Assembly (NCBI GenBank): GCA_041398745.1
Contig: JAWKUB010000003.1
Location: 806,001-870,000 of the forward strand
DNA: 64,000 bases
Reading direction: 5' to 3'
DNA from: JACKHO01 sp041398745
GTDB taxonomy: Bacteria; Planctomycetota; Planctomycetia; Planctomycetales; Planctomycetaceae
Below are positions 35,179 through 42,582 of this stretch, piece by piece. The notes under the pieces are model-generated. The model searched no databases. It was not told the origin of the DNA and was given only the letters and a program-made list of their open reading frames with translations. How positions within the stretch are numbered: the stretch's first letter is position 1; every line of letters starts with the position of its first letter. Both the position numbers and the translations under genes were made by a program.

Positions 35179-36591
35179 TTGCCAACTAAAACGACCCGCC
35201 GCGATTTTCTGAAAACAGGTTCATTGGCCGCTGCCGCCGGCGCCATGTTGCCGTACTGGTTCTCTTCTCCCGGACTCACCCTTGCCCAGGAAGCTGCCAA
35301 GAGCCCGAACGAACGATTGACCGTTGGTTGCATTGGAACGGGCAGCCGCTGGGGGCAGGATCCTTATCGTGTCAGCCAGTACGGTGATTTCGTTGCACTA
35401 AGCGATGCTGATGCGAATCATCTCCAGGCGGCAAAAGACCGCGTTGTCCGCGATCAAAAAAAGAATGGTCGACCAGGCGAAGTCGAAACGCACGAAGACT
35501 ATCGTCGGGTGCTGGACCGCAAAGACATCGACACCGTTGTCATTGTGACGACCGATCACTGGCACAGCAAAATTGCCATTGAAGCGATGCAGGCTGGTAA
35601 GGACGTGTACTGCGAAAAGCCGCTGACCCTCACCATTCATGAAGGGAAGCAAATTATCAAGGTGCTGGAAGAAACCAATCGCGTCTTCCAGGTAGGTACG
35701 CAGCAACGCACCGAAATGGGACGTCGATTCCTGCAGGCCATTGCCATGATTCGCGACGGTCGGATTGGTGACGTACAAAAAGTGACCTGTGATATCGGTG
35801 GATCGACAGACAGCGGCGAATTGCCTGTCGTTGATGTGCCAGAAGGACTGAACTGGGATTTGTGGCTCGGTCAGGCACCGCTCGTAGACTACCGCTCAGG
35901 AACGAATCAGCAGAGTTCCAATAAAGGCTATCCCGCGTCGCGTTGTCACTACGAGTTCCGCTGGTGGTACGAATACTCCGGTGGAAAAATGACCGACTGG
36001 GGAGCCCACCACGTTGATATTGCCCAGTGGGCAATTGAGCAGAACGGCCCTGGTCAGGGACCAAAGCGAGTCGTTCCTGTCATGGCTGAGCATCCTGTGC
36101 CGTTCGAAAATGGAATGCCCACCATGGATGACCGCTACAACGCGGCAACGAAATTCGATGTACAAGTCGACTTCGCCAATGGCGTGGAAATGCACATTGT
36201 GAGCAGTTCACAAAACGGAAATGGAATTCTGTTTGAAGGAACCAAAGGACGCTTCCATGTTTCACGCGGCAACATGCGTGGAAAGCCCGCCGAAGACCTT
36301 GCGAATAATCCTTTGCCGGAAGGTGCCCTCGAAGCTGTTTACGGCGGTCCGTTGCCGCAGACGCATCAGGAGAACTTCGTCGACTGCATTAAGACCCGCA
36401 AGAAGCCAGTTTCAGACGTGTGGAGCCATCACAAAGCGATGTGTACCTGTCACCTGGCGAACATTGCGATTCGGCTCAACAAGACGCTCGAATGGGACCC
36501 ACAGAACGAGATGGTCACCAACGACGAGCAAGGCCGCATGATGCAGGCCCGCGAACAGCGTAAAGGCTACGAAATCGAAGTCAGCGTGTAA
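35179..36591 (+). CDS. Tat-exported Gfo/Idh/MocA-family oxidoreductase
   Basis: A 470-residue NAD(P)-dependent oxidoreductase of the planctomycete Gfo/Idh/MocA type. A twin-arginine signal starts at TKTTRRDFLKTGSLAAAAGAM, so it acts in the periplasm, which implies that it is exported with its cofactor bound. The Rossmann motif is VGCIGTGSRWG; the conserved EKP appears in VYCEKPLTLT; the substrate-site His is probably in WWYEYSGGKMTDWGAHHVDIAQWA. I set the start at the TTG at 35179, which has GAGAGGAG 8 nt upstream; a GTG at 35170 is the alternative. A much longer frame from 34939 would bury the Tat signal. Substrates of this subfamily are mostly unknown sugars or inositols. Confidence 0.88.
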   Translation: MPTKTTRRDFLKTGSLAAAAGAMLPYWFSSPGLTLAQEAAKSPNERLTVGCIGTGSRWGQDPYRVSQYGDFVALSDADANHLQAAKDRVVRDQKKNGRPGEVETHEDYRRVLDRKDIDTVVIVTTDHWHSKIAIEAMQAGKDVYCEKPLTLTIHEGKQIIKVLEETNRVFQVGTQQRTEMGRRFLQAIAMIRDGRIGDVQKVTCDIGGSTDSGELPVVDVPEGLNWDLWLGQAPLVDYRSGTNQQSSNKGYPASRCHYEFRWWYEYSGGKMTDWGAHHVDIAQWAIEQNGPGQGPKRVVPVMAEHPVPFENGMPTMDDRYNAATKFDVQVDFANGVEMHIVSSSQNGNGILFEGTKGRFHVSRGNMRGKPAEDLANNPLPEGALEAVYGGPLPQTHQENFVDCIKTRKKPVSDVWSHHKAMCTCHLANIAIRLNKTLEWDPQNEMVTNDEQGRMMQAREQRKGYEIEVSV

Positions 36592-36613
36592 TAAATTCCT
36601 GATCGCTTCAATG

Positions 36614-36650
36614 ACAAAGGTCGCATGAAATTCATGCGGCCTTTGTTTTT
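36614..36650 (+). terminator. intrinsic terminator of the oxidoreductase gene
   Basis: ACAAAGG-t-CGCATG pairs across a five-base AAATT loop with CATGCG-g-CCTTTGT and runs into five T. It starts about 23 bp after the oxidoreductase stop. Confidence 0.9.
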
Positions 36651-36782
36651 GCTTGGACGAGTTGCTGCACAACAACCAACGAACTGCGGTATCGATTCTG
36701 AGCCCGTTGACACGTGCAGTAAGCGCGAATCGATCAGTCAGCAGGAGTACCATTTAAACTGGGCTTCGAAGTGGCGGTCGGT

Positions 36783-38258
36783 TTAAGGTTGACCGCTAGC
36801 GCCAGGAATCCTGCCAGCATTCCACTCTTTGGCTGTCTCACTTTCAGCAGCCGTCGAAAAAATGCGGACGGTGAAGCGGTTACCCCCTCCAAACGAGCCA
36901 TTGGCCCGGCGCGGCGTTTGTGCATTCAGCGGTTTCGATTTCCCTGGCGCGACGTCATTGACAACCCATTGGACCACTTCGTCACCTTCTGATTGATAGA
37001 CGACCAGAAAAGTCATGTTACGTAGCGGTGAGCCATTCTTCAGTTGACCGTCGACGCGGGTGCTCACGCCATTTTGCACGGCCCGAATTTGTGCGATCCC
37101 AAGACTTTGGTTGAATTCGGCGAATCCAGGCGTGCGAGGATCGCTCAAATTCACCTTCTGCCGGCGAACCCCCAGCCGCAGCGCTTCCGTTGATCCCGCC
37201 TGAAGACTTGCAACTTCCGATCCGAATGACTCTTCGAATGCCGTAATTCGTTCTTCAGGTGTTTGTATTTGGAGTGGTTCCAAGGATGCCAAGTGCTGGA
37301 CAAACTTCTGGTATTCGGCTTTCTGGGTCGAAACCAGCATCCAATGCATACACCAGGCTGAGGTGTATGCTTCACCAGCGAGAATGTCCGTCGTGAATGC
37401 TGCGTCATTCGCCACGAGCACTTTCCAATCAACGGAATCGGAGATCTGCAATGTTTGTCTCGCATAGCGTGAATTGACCATTTGCGGACTCACCCGAATG
37501 GTCTTTCCGTCGGACTCAAAACCGGTGGCGATGCCTTCATCAAACCACTTTGGAACGGCGGACAAGCGCTGAAACACACGGTTGTACATGTGCTGGTGGA
37601 TCGCCTCGTGCAGTGGAACTTCGAACGTGTCGCAACTGCTCATGCGAACCGCGAGCCAGTTCGTAAGATTGGAATAGAACCCCAGAATATTGGTCGCACT
37701 CAGCCCCTGATTGCCCGTCGCCATTTGTGTGTAATCTTCGAAGGCGGCATCAGACTCGAAAATGATGAGGACCAGCGGGTAACGCAAATCGCGCAGCGGA
37801 AAACGCATTTGCTTAGCGTACCGCATGAAGATGTTTTCAATGTTCTGGTTGAAGGTACCGGCCTGCTTCAAAAACAGACGACTCCGCGATTCGCCAATCT
37901 TGTCCAGTTCCCCGTCCAGAACAAGCACTACCAGCGAATGAGCCGTCTCCTGAAAGCGGACGTTTTCTTCGCCGAATAATTTCCCCATGACGTCTTTCAT
38001 ACCCGCGACGTCAACGGGTTCTGGGTCGCCTGTCGGCTTGCGGTCGACAATTGCAGATGTCGGAACGATTTGGACCTGACCGTCCCAGCGTTCGAGCGCC
38101 GAATACCCCTGCCGTGTCCCAATGAGGCGGGCTTGCGTGGTAATGCGATCGCCCGCTTCGTCGACGTAAATGAATTCGTCAGCCATACAGAAATCAATGC
38201 CGAGCGTGACAATCAGCAAAGCTGTAGCGGCAAAAAGATTTCTGTTAAAGATTTGCAT
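36783..38258 (-). CDS. DUF1570 secreted metalloprotease-like protein
   Basis: A 491-residue exported protein. The signal peptide (FAATALLIVTLGIDFCMA) is followed by a DUF1570 region with the gluzincin-like motif HEAIHQHMYNRVFQRL and, 20 residues on, WFDEGIATGFES, where the Glu would be the third zinc ligand. This HExxH-like box has the catalytic Glu (HEAIH) intact, so peptidase activity is possible although DUF1570 enzymes are not well characterised. The C-terminal 120 residues form a beta domain (VDGQLKNGSPLRNMTFLVVYQ). The start ATG overlaps the galU stop (TGATG), so the two genes are translationally coupled. Confidence 0.8.
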   Translation of the reverse strand: MQIFNRNLFAATALLIVTLGIDFCMADEFIYVDEAGDRITTQARLIGTRQGYSALERWDGQVQIVPTSAIVDRKPTGDPEPVDVAGMKDVMGKLFGEENVRFQETAHSLVVLVLDGELDKIGESRSRLFLKQAGTFNQNIENIFMRYAKQMRFPLRDLRYPLVLIIFESDAAFEDYTQMATGNQGLSATNILGFYSNLTNWLAVRMSSCDTFEVPLHEAIHQHMYNRVFQRLSAVPKWFDEGIATGFESDGKTIRVSPQMVNSRYARQTLQISDSVDWKVLVANDAAFTTDILAGEAYTSAWCMHWMLVSTQKAEYQKFVQHLASLEPLQIQTPEERITAFEESFGSEVASLQAGSTEALRLGVRRQKVNLSDPRTPGFAEFNQSLGIAQIRAVQNGVSTRVDGQLKNGSPLRNMTFLVVYQSEGDEVVQWVVNDVAPGKSKPLNAQTPRRANGSFGGGNRFTVRIFSTAAESETAKEWNAGRIPGASGQP

Positions 38259-39151
38259 CAGGACTTGTCCAGCTTCTTTCTGAGGTACGTTTCCAGCCCC
38301 GGCCCGAATTGCGGATCGGCCAGAGCGAAGTCGACAAATGCCTGGAAGTAACTCTCAAAGTTGCCAATATCAAATCGAGGTTCATCAGCGGGCAAGCGAA
38401 TTCCAATTCCTTTGCCGCCATTGGCAAGCACCTGACGCATGGCGTCGGTCAGCTGGATTTCGCCCCCTTTACCTCGTGGCGTACGTCGCAGTTCATCGAA
38501 AATCGCGGGGCTGAAGACATACCGGGCGGCGACGGCCAAATTGCTTGGCGCTTCATCGACGGCCGGCTTTTCTACGAGACTTTCAAGTTCGAAAATGTCG
38601 TTGGTCACTGGCCCTTTAGGTTGGGCGATTCCGTAGTGCACCACTTCCGCAGGATTCGTGAGTTCCTCGAAGGCCACAATAATGTCTGCTTTGGTCCGTT
38701 CGAATTCTTCAATCATGCGTTCGACAATGCGAGACTTGGCCTGCAATCCGATGATGGAATCACCCAGGGCACAGACAAACGGCTGCGATCCCACAAACGG
38801 TTCACCAACCAGGACGGCGTGACCGAGTCCCAATTGCTCGCGCTGTCGGGTGTAGGCGTACTCGACTTCGTTACGTTCAAACGCGAGTTCGGCCAGCTGG
38901 TCTTCTTTTCCGCTACGACGAAGATTTGTGATGAGCTGCTGATTGATATCGAAGAAATCTTCGATCGAAGACTTTCCGTACCCCGTAATAAACAGAATGC
39001 GACGCACGCCCGCGCGGCTCAATTCTTCGACGACGTACTGCACCACAGGACGTCGCCCAATGGGCAGCATTTCCTTGGGCTGGCTTTTGGTGGCAGGGAG
39101 TAAGCGGGTACCAAGGCCGGCAACGGGGACCACGGCAAGATCAACAGACAT
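38258..39151 (-). CDS. galU: UTP-glucose-1-phosphate uridylyltransferase
   Basis: GalU makes UDP-glucose from UTP and glucose-1-phosphate for envelope polysaccharides and glycogen-like polymers. The 297-residue length is normal. The nucleotide-binding signature VPVAGLGTRLLPATKSQPKEMLPI is intact, followed by YVVEELSRAGVRRILFITGYGK, GLGHAVLVGEPFVG and FVCALGDSII with the metal-binding Asp. The C-terminal GEIQLTDAMRQVL and RFDIGNFESYFQAFVDFAL are also typical. It lies divergent to purC across 158 bp and is coupled to the DUF1570 gene downstream. Confidence 0.96.
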   Translation of the reverse strand: MSVDLAVVPVAGLGTRLLPATKSQPKEMLPIGRRPVVQYVVEELSRAGVRRILFITGYGKSSIEDFFDINQQLITNLRRSGKEDQLAELAFERNEVEYAYTRQREQLGLGHAVLVGEPFVGSQPFVCALGDSIIGLQAKSRIVERMIEEFERTKADIIVAFEELTNPAEVVHYGIAQPKGPVTNDIFELESLVEKPAVDEAPSNLAVAARYVFSPAIFDELRRTPRGKGGEIQLTDAMRQVLANGGKGIGIRLPADEPRFDIGNFESYFQAFVDFALADPQFGPGLETYLRKKLDKS

Positions 39152-39309
39152 GAATTGTCCTTATGGGGAAGCAGTGAATTCGCTTGGAGCCTGAAATCGT
39201 ATCGGCTTTCGGCGGCGTCTTGGAAGTGGAACCAGGGCCAAACGCGTGGCGAGCGGCATATTGAGTCATTAGACTCCGTTTTTGCCAACAATTCCAGAAG
39301 TTGATTGCA

Positions 39310-40197
39310 ATGAATCAGCCAGCTCAGCAGCCTGCCCTCAGTGGAATTCCCGTGCGTCGTGGCAAGGTCCGCGACGTCTACGATTTTGGTGATCGGCTGT
39401 TGCTTGTCGCGACCGATCGTATCAGCGCCTTCGATTGGATTCTCCCCTCCCTTATCCCGGACAAAGGTCGGGTACTCACTCAAATCAGTGAATTCTGGTT
39501 TGGGCGGCTGCCCGTGTCGCATCATTTTTTAAGTGGCAATCCCACCGACTTGCCGCTGCCGGACGGGACGGACGTGCAGTCGCTGCTGGGACGCAGCATG
39601 GTCGTACGCAAGTCCGAAGTGGTCCCCATCGAGTGTGTCGTCCGCGGTTATCTGGCTGGCTCGGGATGGAAAGAGTATCAGCAGTCTGGCACGGTTTGTG
39701 GTATTCCACTATCCACAGGATTACAGCAGGGGGCACAGCTTCCCGAGCCAATTTTCACCCCGGCCACCAAGGCTGAGGAAGGGCACGACGAGAATATTTC
39801 ATTTGAAGAAATGTGTGAACGGGTCGGCCGGGACCTGTCGGAAAAACTCCGTGACACCAGTACCGAGATTTACGAAATCGGCGCCGACCACGCCAAGGCG
39901 CGCGGGATTATTGTGGCCGACACCAAGTTCGAATTTGGCCTGATTGGCGATGAGCTGATTCTCATCGACGAAGTGCTCACGCCGGACAGCTCCCGCTTCT
40001 GGCCCGAGGATCAATATGCACCCGGCCAGAGCCCGCCATCATTCGATAAACAGTTCGTGCGGGACTGGCTGGAAACGACCACCTGGGACAAAAACAGCCC
40101 GCCACCTGAACTGCCCGCTGAAATCGTCGAGCGCACGCGTGCCAAGTACATTGAAGCCTTCGAGCGTTTGACCGACTCGGAATTCGCGTGGAAGTAG
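39310..40197 (+). CDS. purC: phosphoribosylaminoimidazole-succinocarboxamide synthase
   Basis: PurC joins CAIR and aspartate with ATP to make SAICAR in purine synthesis. The 295-residue protein is of the longer, yeast-like PurC type. Motifs: RRGKVRDVYDFGDRLLLVATDRISAFDW at the N-terminus, ECVVRGYLAGSGWKEYQ, ATKAEEGHDENISF and the signature LILIDEVLTPDSSRFWPEDQY. I use the ATG at 39310; a TTG three codons upstream is the only alternative nearby. It is monocistronic, with no other purine gene in the window. A 21-bp dispersed repeat lies 48 bp after the stop. Confidence 0.96.
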   Translation: MNQPAQQPALSGIPVRRGKVRDVYDFGDRLLLVATDRISAFDWILPSLIPDKGRVLTQISEFWFGRLPVSHHFLSGNPTDLPLPDGTDVQSLLGRSMVVRKSEVVPIECVVRGYLAGSGWKEYQQSGTVCGIPLSTGLQQGAQLPEPIFTPATKAEEGHDENISFEEMCERVGRDLSEKLRDTSTEIYEIGADHAKARGIIVADTKFEFGLIGDELILIDEVLTPDSSRFWPEDQYAPGQSPPSFDKQFVRDWLETTTWDKNSPPPELPAEIVERTRAKYIEAFERLTDSEFAWK

Positions 40198-40244
40198 CTG
40201 GCTGATCAGCTTTGGAAATTCGATTCATCCACCGCCGATTCACG

Positions 40245-40265
40245 GACAGGAATGTCCGTGCCACC
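40245..40265. repeat. 21-bp dispersed intergenic repeat, copy 1
   Basis: GACAGGAATGTCCGTGCCAC plus one more C occurs here and again, identical, at 46279-46299. The core CGGACA-ggaa-TGTCCG forms a hairpin in this copy. Both copies are between genes. Confidence 0.7.
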
Positions 40266-40297
40266 AGTTGATTCACTTGGGCTGAAATATGTGGCGG

Positions 40298-42085
40298 CTA
40301 CTTCCCCGACATTTCAATGACACCCTGCCAGCCCACTGGAGCGCGGCGATTGTGCTGGGCAATAAGCGCCAACAGAAAGTCGTGGGCCCGGTCAGAAGAT
40401 GGAATTTGGTGCAGGGCGGTGTAGGCTGTGTCCCAATCACCCGCGATGAATGCCTCGACCCCGCGTTCGTACGTTGCGATGTCTGCATCTGTCAGTGACG
40501 AATCATCCAGTTCGGGTGGGAGTAATTCCGTGACCAGAAGGGGCGACTCCAGTCCATATGGCAGAACCTGGGCTAACTGGCGGAAGCGTCCCTCACTGTT
40601 TGAAAACCGCGCTCGGACGAGGTTGGTCGTGCTGGCGTCGAGAAGAATTCCCGCATGCAGCCGGCGGGTCAGGCCTTCGAGTCGACTGGCCAAATTGACG
40701 ACCGGTCCAAACACGGTGACCGTCACCCGGTCGCGTGTACCAATTTTCCCGGCCACCGCCCGGCCGTGTGCGACACCAATTCCCATTTGGAAATCCCGCA
40801 GTGGGTGCTTGGGATTGGCGTGGATTTCGGCAAATGCTTTCCTGATTGCCAGAGCCGCTCGACACGCTTTCAGGGGAGCGTCATCGGAGGCGAACGGCCA
40901 TCCCCAGAATCCAAGAACGGCATCACCCAGAAAATCTCCGGTGACACCGCCATGTTTCAGGATTTGTTCCGTCATGACTTCCAGAGCAGCGCTCACGCGG
41001 TCGAGCAGTCCCCGCAAGTCATGGGCCGACTCTTCGGCCTTGTGACTGAATCCCCGCAGGTCGCAGAACAGCACGGTGACGTCACACTCTCGTGGTTCCA
41101 GAAGTGCCGAGTTCACCCCCTCTTCGTCTGCCGTACTTTCCAGTGCGGCCAGAATGGGGGGCGACAGGAACTGCCGCAGGACGGAGAGTTGCCCCTCCAT
41201 GTTGTTCTGTCGTTCGACTGTCGAAATGATTTCCGCGACGATTTCCGTGAATCGCACATCGGCCTGCAGATTCAGACTCGCATTGCCCAGTTGGGTCAGA
41301 GGATGGTCGAGACGTCCGGCGATATAAAGTCCCCAGCACTCTTCACCGCCTGTCCGCACTGGTGTGCAGAAGGCCCAGTCGAATTCCGCGATGGCGGTGT
41401 AGTCACTCCCTTCGCTGTGCTGCGAGGTCTTCTCCCAGACATGCAAGATGGAACGGCGTTGATGCAGTGCATCCCTGACCAGCCGGGTGCTGGGGCGAAC
41501 CATCCCGTCAATTTCTGACCGACGGTCCCAGCGGATGATTGAAACGTGGTCATCCCTGCTCTTGCTCACCATGGCGGCTGCATCAGCATGCCTGATGCCA
41601 GCCAGGATGAGGTTCAGAAGCTGGGCCGCCATTTCGTCGCGACTGCGGACTTCACCAATAACCGTTGGCAGTCGGGAGAGCACTTCCATCCGGCGGTCGG
41701 CATCTTCGAATCGCACCTGCCTGAGTTCCTGTTCGGTGAAGAGGAATTCCTGGAACGGCTGATCATTGGGTGAGGGGGTGTCGGCTGGTACCTCCTGGAA
41801 CAGGAAGGCTGTATTGCCCACAACGAACTGTTCCCCGTCCAACAAATTGCATCCCTCGACTTCTTCTCCTTTATAGAAGATGGGGTTTGCCGCACTGGGG
41901 AGGCGTTTCACGTGAAGCGCTCCACCTGACACCTCGAGTCGACAATGTCGTCGGGAGAGCATTGTCTCCCAAGGCACCGGGAGCTCACAGTCAATCGAGC
42001 GACCCAGGAAGTATTCCCGGTTCGCTTCCAGACTGTTTCGCCAGCGTTGGCGTGGAGCAGCCCCCTGGGCTGTCAGGTGAAACAT
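40298..42085 (-). CDS. FHA-domain class III adenylate/guanylate cyclase
   Basis: A 595-residue signalling protein. An N-terminal FHA domain (about 5-95; YFLGRSIDCELPVPWETMLSRRHCRLEV) would bind phosphothreonine. A middle region (about 135-290) has the size and position of a GAF domain (AMVSKSRDDHVSIIRW...WGLYIAGRLDHPL). The C-terminal class III cyclase domain carries metal Asp342 in VTVLFCDLRGFS and Asp388 in GDFLGDAVLGFWG, and the transition-state Asn/Arg in GPVVNLASRLEGL. It should therefore be active, probably making cAMP; nucleotide choice is not certain by eye. The FmdB-like gene ends 12 bp upstream on the same strand, so they form an operon. The FHA domain suggests control by a Ser/Thr kinase elsewhere. 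Confidence 0.9.
   Translation of the reverse strand: MFHLTAQGAAPRQRWRNSLEANREYFLGRSIDCELPVPWETMLSRRHCRLEVSGGALHVKRLPSAANPIFYKGEEVEGCNLLDGEQFVVGNTAFLFQEVPADTPSPNDQPFQEFLFTEQELRQVRFEDADRRMEVLSRLPTVIGEVRSRDEMAAQLLNLILAGIRHADAAAMVSKSRDDHVSIIRWDRRSEIDGMVRPSTRLVRDALHQRRSILHVWEKTSQHSEGSDYTAIAEFDWAFCTPVRTGGEECWGLYIAGRLDHPLTQLGNASLNLQADVRFTEIVAEIISTVERQNNMEGQLSVLRQFLSPPILAALESTADEEGVNSALLEPRECDVTVLFCDLRGFSHKAEESAHDLRGLLDRVSAALEVMTEQILKHGGVTGDFLGDAVLGFWGWPFASDDAPLKACRAALAIRKAFAEIHANPKHPLRDFQMGIGVAHGRAVAGKIGTRDRVTVTVFGPVVNLASRLEGLTRRLHAGILLDASTTNLVRARFSNSEGRFRQLAQVLPYGLESPLLVTELLPPELDDSSLTDADIATYERGVEAFIAGDWDTAYTALHQIPSSDRAHDFLLALIAQHNRRAPVGWQGVIEMSGK
41904..41919. promoter_or_regulatory. parS-like sequence inside cyclase gene (degenerate)
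   Basis: CGTTTCACGTGAAGCG matches 13 of 16 positions of the ParB-binding site TGTTTCACGTGAAACA. It lies within the coding sequence (codons for ALHVKRL), so it may be chance; it is noted because a near-perfect site lies 2.9 kb away. Confidence 0.3.
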
Positions 42086-42097
42086 GGTGGAGACCGC

Positions 42098-42322
42098 TTA
42101 CTGGGGCAACCGGCAGCAATTTGGGTTGCACGGTGGTGCTCCCAAGGGAGGGCAACCCGGCCCAGCAATGGGCAGGCCACTGGACACATGGCCGGCTGGA
42201 GCACTCATCAGCTTGGTCAGCTTTTTGCTTTCACACTTGGGGCAGACTGGCTTGTCGCTGGGGCGGACCAGTTCCTCAAACTCATTGTGACAGTTCTCAC
42301 AGTGGAACTCAAAAATCGGCAT
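42098..42322 (-). CDS. FmdB-family zinc-ribbon protein
   Basis: A 74-residue protein. The N-terminal FmdB/Zn-ribbon_8 domain is clear: MPIFEFHCENCHNEFEELVRPSDKPVCPKCESKKLTKLMSAP, with two CxxC pairs binding zinc. The rest is Gly/Pro/Cys-rich (GPGCPPLGAPPCNPNCCRLPQ). The start at 42322 is taken because family members begin exactly at this MPI[FY]EF; the upstream extension is unrelated. FmdB proteins are small regulators or ribosome/metal-linked factors of uncertain role. Cyclase gene follows 12 bp downstream. Confidence 0.88.
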   Translation of the reverse strand: MPIFEFHCENCHNEFEELVRPSDKPVCPKCESKKLTKLMSAPAGHVSSGLPIAGPGCPPLGAPPCNPNCCRLPQ

Positions 42323-42582
42323 GGTGACTTCGCAGGGCTTCAGTAGGTCGCAAGGTGATGCAGGCTCGTCGACCTGCCACAAATAGAATACGCCTCTGGT
42401 CAGGGCCTGCCAACTGGGGAGGAGGTCATTTCCGGGGAACTGTTTGACAACGGGTTCCCGTCGCGCGCAGAATGAGGTTGCTCATCGGGCGGTTCTCTGG
42501 GCGGCACATGGGCTGGTGGAATGGCATGTCCATTGCGGGTCGCGCCATCCCTTTCGCATCACGTCAACAACAGGAGTGGGTC

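Noticed and set aside
38309..39103. 264-codon plus-strand frame opposite galU
   Set aside because: galU on the other strand is unmistakable and full length; the plus frame has no recognisable motifs.
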